Shown one piece after another: positions 8,068-15,364 of a DNA stretch of 64,000 nt. The first letter of the stretch is position 1. Each line of letters begins with the position of its first letter. The notes under the pieces were generated by a model. That model was not told where the DNA came from, ran no database searches, and saw nothing but the letters and a program-made list of their open reading frames with translations. The stretch is from Gemmatales bacterium (GTDB lineage: Bacteria > Planctomycetota > Planctomycetia > Gemmatales > HRBIN36), in the NCBI GenBank assembly GCA_025060195.1, contig JANXCQ010000015.1, positions 41,899 through 105,898 of the forward strand, written 5' to 3'. A program made the position numbers and the translations under genes.

Positions 8068-10687
8068 GTTCCTGCCCCGACTCAACCAACCCTGGGAACC
8101 GTTGACCTTGCCCGTGGTGCTGGCGGTGTGCGCCCTAGTAGCGGTGCTCACCGTTTGGAGTTATCTGGGACTCCGCTCTGCCGTACGTTGGATGCTGGCT
8201 CTGGGCATGGTCGCAGCACTTGTGTATGCAATCGCCGGGCTAGCTGGCTCCTACTCGGCCCGCGCCGGCCAACTCTCCAGCTTAGGCGAAGCCTTCCGCG
8301 AACAACTGTGGACTTTGACGGGCTGTGGCCTGATCATCGCAGGTTGCCTGGTGGCCTTACGCATGACGGCTTCCTGGAGGCAACCGTCCGCCACAGTGGC
8401 ACAGCCTCGCCAAGTGGCCATTCTTCTGACCTTGCGCCTGCTGACCGTCTTAGTCCTCGGTCTAATCTTGCTACGCCCCAGCTGGGAATTCACCACTACG
8501 GAGACCCGCACGGGCCAAGTCATTATTTTGCTCGACGAAAGTAGGAGTATGCAAGAACGCGATGAGCTACCCGATATGTCCCGTTGGCAGAAAGCGGTCG
8601 CCGAACTACAGCAGGCTCGCGAACTGATCGAGCAACTCCAGCGCGAGCGCACCGTAGAACTCGCCCTTTTCACCTTTCACGTCGCAGGGCACCTCAGACC
8701 AATCCCTGCGGAAACCTGGCCGAAAGCGGAGCACAATCCTGACGGCGGCAACACGGGCCTACTCGATGCCCTGGTTCGCGTGCTGCAAGAGCGAAGGCAA
8801 GCTTCGGACAAGCCTGTCTTAGCCGTCATCCTTTTGAGCGATGGGCGGGATACTTACAACTTCCCCAGGCTCGACGAAGTCGTGCAAAAGGCACGCGAAC
8901 AATCAACACGCATCCATGCAATCGGTTTCGGCCATCCCGGCGGTACCAAGGCCTTACCCGACGTCGAAGTAGCCCGAATCGAAGCGCCACGCCACGTCCG
9001 CATCAAAGACCGCCTCGTCGTCACCGGCGTGGTGAACACTCAACAACTCCTGAACCAGCCTATCACCATTCGCCTGCTCATTGACGGTAAACCCGCAGTG
9101 CATGCGGAAAAGCCCAACCAGGAGGTGACTTACACCATCACGCCCGAGCGGCATCAGCAGACTTTCCGTTTTGCCCTGCCCCCTGCACGCTCCCCCGACC
9201 AACCCGGTAATATTCGCGTCTCCCTGCGTGCGGACTTCCAGCCCGCCGAACGCGACCTGAGTAACAATGAAAAAGTTACCACGATCACGGTGACCAAAGA
9301 AGGGCTTAGCGTGTTATACCTCGACCGCCTCCGCGCTTGGGAACCCCGGGAAATCGCTCGCGCGTTCAAAGGGGATGAACGTATTTCGCTCTTTACCGAC
9401 TTCAATTACCGCGTTACCGAGCCGAATAGCTGGCGCCAAAAGCTGCTCGAGAATCTCCGCAACACCCAATACGACGTCTTCATCCTAGGCGACATTCCCG
9501 CCTCTCAGTTCAGTCCTGAAATTCTTCAACATCTTGCCGACGCCGTGGACAAGCGCGGAGCGGGATTGTTAATGATCGGCGGACATCAAAGTTTTGCCGC
9601 GGGCGGCTGGCACAACACTCCCCTGGCCAAAGTCTTGCCCGTGGACATGAGCGAGAGCGGCTCCTTAGAAGGCGGACCCAACCGAATCCTCGATGTTCCC
9701 TTTATTCCCGAACCGCGCGCCCTGGCCGAGCATCACTTCATCCTTCGGCAAGGCCCCGACCCGAAAACTTCGTTGCAACGCTGGCAGCAACTGCCTCCTT
9801 GTTCAGGCGGCAGCAAATTAGGCCGACCCGTTGTACGGGCCCAAGTCTTGGCTACGTCCCAGCCCGACGGCAAAGGCGAAATCTTGCTTGCCGTACTCGA
9901 CGGCATCGGCAAGGGACGTTCCGCCGCCCTGGCTGTGGACACCACCTGGCGCTGGACCATGCCCCCCTTCGACAAGCGGCTACTGTTCAAACCGCTCCCT
10001 CCGGGAGAACTGACTGAAGGACAAATTGCCTTCATTCGTTTTTGGCGCCAACTGGTACTTTGGCTCGCTCGCCAGGAACAGCAAGGCGATGCCATTTATG
10101 CCGATCTCGAAGTCCTTGATTTACCCCGCGGCTCTTCCCAAGGAGTTCTACTCCAGGCGGTACGTGTTCAACCCGGCGGCCATCGGGATGAACGCTTGCC
10201 CGTCGAAAGCGTTATCTTCCACCTGGAGCTTCTCAAGCCCGGGGAAGATACTCCGCGGCGGCTCTCGCTGGAAGCACGCAGTGGCGCCGACGGCAAAGTC
10301 CGTGTTACCCTTCCCCGCGATGAAACCCTGCAACCCGGCCAATACGTGTTATTCGTCTCAGCCGAACATAACGGCAAACCTTTCGCAGAACGCATTTCCG
10401 TATCGTTCCTCGTCAGCGACATTAGCCGCGAAGACCTCAATCGCTCCGCTAACTTCGACCTTCTGCAACAGCTTTGCGCCCGCACAGGCGGCATCTTCCA
10501 AGCCCACAGCGGTCTAACCAAACTTCTGGAACAATATCGCACCGGCGAGTCTCTGGTGCGCACTATCACCGAGCGTTATCCCGATTGGGACAAGCCCATG
10601 CCCTTGGCCCAAGGCCTAGCCCTGCTCCTCTTCGCCCTCCTCATCATCGCCGAATGGACTCTCCGCCGCTACTGGGGTCTCGTGTAA
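8060..10687 (+). CDS. vWA and glutamine-amidotransferase-like membrane protein
   Basis: This 875-residue membrane protein has several N-terminal helices (about residues 10-135), a vWA domain beginning ILLDESRSM (DxSxS MIDAS) with SDGRDT further on, beta-sandwich regions, and a class I glutamine-amidotransferase-like domain around residues 415-540 (VFILGDIP... GAGLLMIGG). A C-terminal membrane helix ends the protein. The GATase-like domain has no obvious catalytic Cys, as is usual for this membrane family. An AGGAGG ribosome-binding site lies 6 bases before ATG 8060, inside the end of the preceding gene. It completes a three-gene unit with DUF58 and the BatA-type protein. The role is not known; the proteins probably work as a periplasm-facing complex. 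Confidence 0.87.
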   Translation: MAEFLPRLNQPWEPLTLPVVLAVCALVAVLTVWSYLGLRSAVRWMLALGMVAALVYAIAGLAGSYSARAGQLSSLGEAFREQLWTLTGCGLIIAGCLVALRMTASWRQPSATVAQPRQVAILLTLRLLTVLVLGLILLRPSWEFTTTETRTGQVIILLDESRSMQERDELPDMSRWQKAVAELQQARELIEQLQRERTVELALFTFHVAGHLRPIPAETWPKAEHNPDGGNTGLLDALVRVLQERRQASDKPVLAVILLSDGRDTYNFPRLDEVVQKAREQSTRIHAIGFGHPGGTKALPDVEVARIEAPRHVRIKDRLVVTGVVNTQQLLNQPITIRLLIDGKPAVHAEKPNQEVTYTITPERHQQTFRFALPPARSPDQPGNIRVSLRADFQPAERDLSNNEKVTTITVTKEGLSVLYLDRLRAWEPREIARAFKGDERISLFTDFNYRVTEPNSWRQKLLENLRNTQYDVFILGDIPASQFSPEILQHLADAVDKRGAGLLMIGGHQSFAAGGWHNTPLAKVLPVDMSESGSLEGGPNRILDVPFIPEPRALAEHHFILRQGPDPKTSLQRWQQLPPCSGGSKLGRPVVRAQVLATSQPDGKGEILLAVLDGIGKGRSAALAVDTTWRWTMPPFDKRLLFKPLPPGELTEGQIAFIRFWRQLVLWLARQEQQGDAIYADLEVLDLPRGSSQGVLLQAVRVQPGGHRDERLPVESVIFHLELLKPGEDTPRRLSLEARSGADGKVRVTLPRDETLQPGQYVLFVSAEHNGKPFAERISVSFLVSDISREDLNRSANFDLLQQLCARTGGIFQAHSGLTKLLEQYRTGESLVRTITERYPDWDKPMPLAQGLALLLFALLIIAEWTLRRYWGLV

Positions 10688-10787
10688 GATGCTCCGCAGA
10701 GAACCCGACCCGCTAACCTGGCAAACCTGACATGGCTGAGACGCTCTAGCCCAACGCACAACGTTCCTTCTGGTTCTAGTGAGGAGA

Positions 10788-11178
10788 ATGCCAGACAAAA
10801 TGCAGCTTAGCAAATCTCTTGTTGACCTGATCTGTTGCGATTTTGCTGAAAGCCTAAATTTGGAAGTGCAAGCTATTTATACCTTACCTCGGGGCAAGGG
10901 AAACAGCTCTCAACAGCTGGGGCGTTTTGGTCGGGCCGAACTTCGCAAGTGCGTCAATCTTAGGCGCAAGCCCACTGAATAGGCCATGGGCCGCTGCTAT
11001 GGAACGCGTACCTAAATCCCTCGCCCCAAGCACCCCTAAGCCGGAGTCCTTAGCCCCATCGTCGGGACGAGAGGACTCATTGTCAGGACGAGAGGAGCCG
11101 CTTCTCTCTTTTCGCGCTCGCTCCCGTTTCTTCGTGGATAAGTTGAAAAACAGCCCAACGTGTCAGCGAGAGGTTTGA
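10788..11178 (+). pseudogene. Possible gene remnant upstream of the dead restriction endonuclease
   Basis: Two open pieces in different frames fill this interval. One runs from ATG 10788 to 10982 (64 codons) behind a GAGGAG at 10781-10786 and contains LGRFGRAELRKC. The second, in another frame, runs to a TGA at 11176-11178, one base before the endonuclease start at 11180, and includes FRARSRFFVDKLKN. The tight junction suggests a former upstream operon partner, perhaps a methyltransferase or other restriction-modification part, but no methyltransferase motif can be read. It could equally be a small intact gene plus noncoding DNA. Confidence 0.3.
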
Positions 11179-11179
11179 G

Positions 11180-12000
11180 ATGCTGAATGATTATAAACTT
11201 TATAAACTTACCTGGCCCAACCAGGCTATTACCACAGATTAGGGAACTAGCCAGACGGCTTTTGAAAACCGAAAGCAGGATGACACGCCACCGCACTTTG
11301 TTTTTGTTCACCCTGAAATCCTGCGGGAAAGACCCGACCTACTCGAGTATTACCGAGCCATGGCGTGCTTATCGAAAAAAGGGCTGTCCCAACTGACGCG
11401 CGGCCTCCCGCAAGAAGAACGCCGGATTCATGAGGTGAAGATACTTAATCAATTGCTCAGTTCTATAGTAGAACAAACTTTTACTTTCACGGAACAGATA
11501 GCACGTTGCTTCATTATGGCACAACTGGGCTCCGAAATTCAAGGTAGTTGGGTGAACGACATTGGCCGGCGGGCGGCTGATAAAGTCTGGAACATGATCA
11601 AACAATTTGCAGAGGCACAGAACTATGTCATAGACGCTACTGAGCAGTCATTAGTTCTTACGAATAAGGTCGTGCTCAACCCAAAAAAGCGAACCTGATA
11701 TAGAAGGGCGAGACTCTTATAACACGTTGATTGCTGACCTGGAAATCAAGGGGAGCTTAGATTCAGCAGGCGCATAAACTCGTCATGGTGAGGCGAAGAA
11801 GAGCTTTGAAAAAGTTAGGCGGGAGAATCTGCGGTGCACTACTATTTATGTAGTGAGTTGCCTCCCAGAAAGTGTCAGACGCCTAGTTGAGAAAGACAGC
11901 CAAGTTACCTATGTCTGGGACTGAACTGGGGCTAAACGAGGAATATCGCCTGGAAAAGCTCCATGAGTTGTTTGTTCATGTACTCAGAGTACCGCAATGA
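11180..12000 (+). pseudogene. Decayed type II restriction endonuclease (PD-(D/E)XK, XcyI-like)
   Basis: A single protein can be read across several frames. It starts at ATG 11180 with GAGAGG at 11168-11173 (6-base spacing) and ends at TGA 11998. Readable pieces in order: YKLTWPNQAITTD, then IRELARRL in another frame, then DDTPPHFVFVHPEILRERPD, EYYRAMACLSKKGL and MAQLGSEIQGSWVNDIGRRA in the first frame. After the stop at 11696-11698 come EPDIEGRDSYNTLIADLEIK, then GEAKKSFEKVRREN and PESVRRLVEKD, and a last piece EEYRLEKLHELFVHVLRVPQ. EPDI followed by EIKG is a PD-(D/E)XK nuclease centre, and the order resembles XcyI-type enzymes (subfamily uncertain). At least five small indels and internal stops make it dead. 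A continuous product would be about 270 residues, a normal size. Neighbouring genes are intact, so sequencing error is unlikely to explain this. Confidence 0.78.
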
Positions 12001-12009
12001 ATTACCCAT

Positions 12010-13272
12010 CTATTTCCGCGGAGAACTGGGCGGGAAAATCACGGCAATATTGTCATAAAGAATCTGGCGGGCTAATTGTAACGCGGCCTCCTCTGACCAA
12101 CCACGACCCTGGATATATTCATCGGCCAGCACCTCCGCCAACACACGACGAAACATGTTAAACTTCGGTAGCACAAACTCTAATTTATAGGCATCACTAT
12201 AGTAGCCGACCAATTTGGTCTTGGGCACCCCTTGCAACCGCGTGCTTAGGTCATGTCGAATGAAGCCAGGTAAGTTACTATACCACCAATGTCCCGAGGC
12301 GATCACATTGGGAAAAATCCAGCTATAAGCTACCAGCTCGGCATTTTGAATACTGGAAAGGATAGAGACACAAAAAGTTACCTGCGGAAATGCATTGAAC
12401 AGCTCGCGATATTGCCATAATGAGGTTCGTTGATCGAATAAATCCTGACCCTGATAGACACCGTGCTTATAAACGCCTCGATGCACGCCAATCATTAGAT
12501 CGAAGGGTAATTTATAGTGACGACAGCACTCCGCCAGTTTCCAGAAAACCCAACGACTAAGCTCCGGGCTCGGGGCATCTAGTCTGATAGAAGCGCCAGG
12601 CTCGGGGGGCATGGGGGTGAAATCGGGAGGCAATGAAATAGCGCATGCTCGTGCCCCGTGACTAACAAAATGATGAAATAACCGCTCGAGAGCTTCTTGC
12701 ACGTGCTCCAAACGCCCTAATTCTATCCCCGTGGCCCGAGCTAAGCGTTCTCGAACTTCTGGCAAATGCAGACGAAACACTAAGTCGTCGGTGCGCAGAC
12801 AGGGAACATAAAATTGTGTATCGAAGCCCTTTAGCGGATCGTCAAAGTCATTCGTTAGGAATATCTGTTCAATGTTACTGCGTTGAATGACATGCCGGGC
12901 CCAATCGGGTTGTGCCATTACCTCCTCGGCACGTTGCCAAAGCCAATCCGCATCCTCGGCTCGAATCCGATTTTTGGGAAATCCTAAAAAAGTCTGCGCA
13001 ATCTCTACCAGCCACGTCGCTTGTACCGTATTATCAAAGCGCTCTAAAAATGTTAGTAAAATACGACACCTTTCCCGAGCAGGAAAGTCCGCCTGCAAGG
13101 GTCCGTGTGACATTCCGGCGGAATGGGCTAATTCTGTGTAATAGTGATAGCCGAGAATATCGTCTAGGGAACGCGCCGCAGGGCTGCGGGGAGAAATGTG
13201 GGTGTGCGGGTCTCGAATTGGGATCTTAGCGATCTGTTCATAAAGCTCATTCACTAGACGTATATCCGCCAT
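12010..13272 (-). CDS. Uronate (glucuronate) isomerase family protein
   Basis: The 420-residue protein resembles the uronate isomerase (UxaC, amidohydrolase superfamily) fold. The metal-binding start is DPHTHISP, corresponding to the DxHxH motif. A late GHWWYSN segment and a VGYYSDAYKLEFVLPKFNMFRRVLA segment match the C-terminal conserved region of UxaC. The classical enzyme interconverts glucuronate/fructuronate or galacturonate/tagaturonate. This version is shorter than the usual 470 residues, so a different sugar-acid or amidohydrolase substrate is possible. ATG 13272 was chosen because AAGGAG lies 10 bases upstream; the frame extends to 13314. It is divergent from a methyltransferase gene and convergent with the endonuclease remnant, from which it is only 9 bases away. 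Confidence 0.8.
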   Translation of the reverse strand: MADIRLVNELYEQIAKIPIRDPHTHISPRSPAARSLDDILGYHYYTELAHSAGMSHGPLQADFPARERCRILLTFLERFDNTVQATWLVEIAQTFLGFPKNRIRAEDADWLWQRAEEVMAQPDWARHVIQRSNIEQIFLTNDFDDPLKGFDTQFYVPCLRTDDLVFRLHLPEVRERLARATGIELGRLEHVQEALERLFHHFVSHGARACAISLPPDFTPMPPEPGASIRLDAPSPELSRWVFWKLAECCRHYKLPFDLMIGVHRGVYKHGVYQGQDLFDQRTSLWQYRELFNAFPQVTFCVSILSSIQNAELVAYSWIFPNVIASGHWWYSNLPGFIRHDLSTRLQGVPKTKLVGYYSDAYKLEFVLPKFNMFRRVLAEVLADEYIQGRGWSEEAALQLARQILYDNIAVIFPPSSPRK

Positions 13273-13448
13273 AATGCTTAGCTCCTTGATATTACAGATT
13301 ATTTTCTTTGACACCGTTCCCCTGTTTTAGTGACATATTGTGTAAGCCACTTAATGACAACTTCACCTCCGAAACCCGAGAAATCTTATGAGATAGTAAA
13401 AACTGTCGCCGTATAGCCGCGAGAGACCCCAATATATTCGAGGATTCC
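13273..13448. promoter_or_regulatory. Divergent promoter region
   Basis: This AT-rich 176-base gap separates the divergent uronate isomerase-like and methyltransferase genes and must contain the promoters of both. I cannot point to certain -35/-10 boxes. Confidence 0.4.
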
Positions 13449-14264
13449 ATGAATAAGTCAATCTATCGGCAAGCCGACTATCAGTCAAAATCAGACCAGG
13501 ATAAATTTCAGGAAAAAAATCTCCCCATTCTCCGATTTAGCAAAAATATAGCGCCCAGTGTTGATAAGGGAAAAAACAACCGACCGGGCGCTAAACAATA
13601 TACGAGCATGCAAGCACTGGCTGAGTTTGAACGTTGGTCTCGTACTTATGACCGCAGCCTCCTGCAATATCTACTTTTTGAGCCTACTCATCAGGTGCTT
13701 TTGCGTTACTTAGGGCCAGGTGATCGCAAGATTCTGGACATAGGCTGTGGCACGGGGAAGTTTCTTGTCACTATAGCGGAACGATTTCCTGCGACCCAAT
13801 TAGTCGGGCTGGACTTATGTCCTGGCATGTTACAACGCGCCAGCGAGCGCTGCCAACCTTATGGTTCTCGAATATGCTTAGTCCGTGGCGATAGCACTTA
13901 TCTACCATTTCAAGATAATCAGTTCGACGTGGTCACCTGTAGTCATAGCTTTCATCACTATCCTGATCAGCAGCGGGCTATTGCCGAAATGTATCGCATT
14001 TTAAGACCTAATGGTCGGCTTCTGTTAGTAGATGGAGATCGCGATGGCTGGTGGGGTTGGTTCATCTATGACATTTGTGTGCCATGGATCGAAGGCGGCG
14101 TTCATCATTGCTCGGCTCGGCAGTTTCGTCAACTTTGTCAGGCGGCAGGCTTTCAGCAAATCCAACAAACCCGCTTTGGCTACTTAGCTCCGTTTTTAGT
14201 CACCGTCGCTGTCGCAGCAAAATCTAGCGTAGCTGGTCAACTGCCTGTTGCCCGTGCGGCCTAA
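13449..14264 (+). CDS. Class I SAM-dependent methyltransferase
   Basis: The 271-residue protein has a Rossmann methyltransferase domain from about residue 85. Motif I is ILDIGCGTGKF, motif II is VGLDLCPGMLQRA, motif III/post-I is VRGDSTYLPFQDNQFDVVTC, and a late motif is ILRPNGRLLLVDGD. The pattern HSFHHYPDQQRAI is typical of the UbiE/Methyltransf_11 group acting on small molecules or lipids. The first 50 or so residues are polar and not family-like, so the true start could be a later ATG such as the one in QYTSMQAL. The substrate cannot be told. It is the first gene of its strand after a divergent promoter region, with no partner gene. Confidence 0.87.
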   Translation: MNKSIYRQADYQSKSDQDKFQEKNLPILRFSKNIAPSVDKGKNNRPGAKQYTSMQALAEFERWSRTYDRSLLQYLLFEPTHQVLLRYLGPGDRKILDIGCGTGKFLVTIAERFPATQLVGLDLCPGMLQRASERCQPYGSRICLVRGDSTYLPFQDNQFDVVTCSHSFHHYPDQQRAIAEMYRILRPNGRLLLVDGDRDGWWGWFIYDICVPWIEGGVHHCSARQFRQLCQAAGFQQIQQTRFGYLAPFLVTVAVAAKSSVAGQLPVARAA

Positions 14265-14633
14265 GTCATGGAATCATGCAACAAAACGATAAGTAAGTTG
14301 CTTTAGGTACGTGCATGTAGTCTGACGACTTGGGGATCGGCTTAGCGCACGAGAGCGGCGCCTATCATGAAAGTACGGAGGCGCTGAAGTTGTTCAGGTA
14401 GAGATTCCCTGCGGGCGGTCCCGCTGGTACAATATGATGCCTAGTCCACTGGCCTATGGGCTGCACGGCCAAGGTGGCGTATGCTCATTCCTATGTGAAG
14501 TCGAAGATCTGCATTCCTTCGACCTTTCGGACTTTTGGCTCGATGGAGAGGGAGAAGGCTTGCCCCCTATCGCAGTAGGACTGGGTGAAATGCTTTTTAA
14601 AAGAGCTTACTCTTCTGCTGATCCGCCATCGCT
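14265..14633. other. 369-base gap before tRNA-Pro
   Basis: There is no supported gene. An open frame at 14434-14643 runs into the tRNA and has no family features. The stretch presumably contains the tRNA promoter; TACAAT at 14427-14432 resembles a -10 box but lacks a matched -35. Confidence 0.4.
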
Positions 14634-15152
14634 CGGGGCGTAGCTCAGCTTGGCGAGAGCGCCTGGTTTGGGACCAGGAGGTCGCAGGTTCGAATCCTGT
14701 CGCCCCGACTGGATTTGCTCAGCGAGGCTGGGCGGTAGGCGAAAGAGCCGAAACCAGCCTGGACAAGCGGTAAACGGCAGCAAACGTGGTTGACGAAAAA
14801 CAAAACCGTAAAGCCGCGGCGGTCGAAACCAGTCCGGCGGGTTCCAATGCCAGACGCTGTCGGAGACGAAGTGTTCCCGCTCGGTGTAACAAAGGCAGTC
14901 CACCAGTTCGACTTGGCCAATGATTCCGCCCCGCAAACTGGCTAGTTGGCACGCGATGTCCGGCAAAAGGTAGGGCAGATGGCGTTCATCGGGTTGACGC
15001 GCGGCGTGAATCAAAAGCGGGCCACGATACGCCGTGGGCCAAGTTCGGACTTCAATGGTCTTGTAACCCAGCACGACCAGTGCGGCCCAAGGCTGCTTCA
15101 GAGACAGGGCCAAGGGAGCACTGGGGCGCCGTCGCCACTTGGGCTGGGACAA
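14607..15152 (-). CDS. ASCH domain-containing protein overlapping tRNA-Pro antisense
   Basis: Residues about 12-130 form an ASCH domain, a PUA-like RNA-binding fold: it opens ALSLKQPWAALVVLGYKTIEVRTW, continues with YRGPLLIHAA and includes GGIIGQVELVDC. The GxKxxExR-type motif is present as GYKTIEVR. ASCH proteins are thought to bind RNA or act on nucleosides. TTG 15150-15152 is the likely start, with GGAGAGG about 9 bases upstream. The last 33 or so residues, including QDSNLRPPGPKPG, are the antisense reading of tRNA-Pro and are probably not conserved. The gene therefore has no stop codon until it has passed through the tRNA. The transcript could interfere with the tRNA or end before it. Confidence 0.8.
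   Translation of the reverse strand: MSQPKWRRRPSAPLALSLKQPWAALVVLGYKTIEVRTWPTAYRGPLLIHAARQPDERHLPYLLPDIACQLASLRGGIIGQVELVDCLCYTEREHFVSDSVWHWNPPDWFRPPRLYGFVFRQPRLLPFTACPGWFRLFRLPPSLAEQIQSGRQDSNLRPPGPKPGALAKLSYAPSDGGSAEE
14634..14708 (+). tRNA. tRNA-Pro (anticodon TGG)
   Basis: A full cloverleaf can be drawn: acceptor stem CGGGGCG/CGCCCCG with discriminator A, TA at positions 8-9, D-arm GCTC/GAGC, anticodon stem CCTGG/CCAGG with loop TTTGGGA giving anticodon TGG, variable loop AGGTC, and T-arm GCAGG-TTCGAAT-CCTGT. CCA is not encoded. The minus-strand ASCH gene reads antisense through it. Confidence 0.96.
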
Positions 15153-15364
15153 GTTTCAGTTCCTCTCCTGAGCTTAGACTTTTTCCGATAGTAGCGATTT
15201 GTCGCAGCGCGACAAGTTTGCCGAGGATTACCGTATAAGCTAAACTTGTGGGGCAAACCGCTGCTGTGTGCTGAGCATCCAAGAACGTAAGGTCGAGGTG
15301 GCAGTCCCAGCGCAAAGATTTTTTGGCGCACTGAAAAAGGCATTCGATCACGCCCCCAGTAGCT

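Noticed and set aside
8128..8544. A 138-codon plus-strand ORF inside the vWA/GATase gene
   Set aside because: It is an out-of-frame shadow of the real gene and has no protein-family features.
11187..11396. A 69-codon ORF in the endonuclease remnant
   Set aside because: It only holds the IRELARRL piece of the broken enzyme in one frame; it is part of the pseudogene, not a gene.
10688..12000. Insertion sequence as the cause of the broken region
   Set aside because: No transposase motif or terminal inverted repeats are present; the damage is small indels and stops.
14434..14643. A 69-codon ORF before the tRNA
   Set aside because: It runs into the tRNA, has no family motif and no ribosome-binding site of note.
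14607..14708. The QDSNLRPPGPKPG peptide taken as a conserved protein motif
   Set aside because: It is the antisense reading of tRNA-Pro, a known source of false protein similarity.
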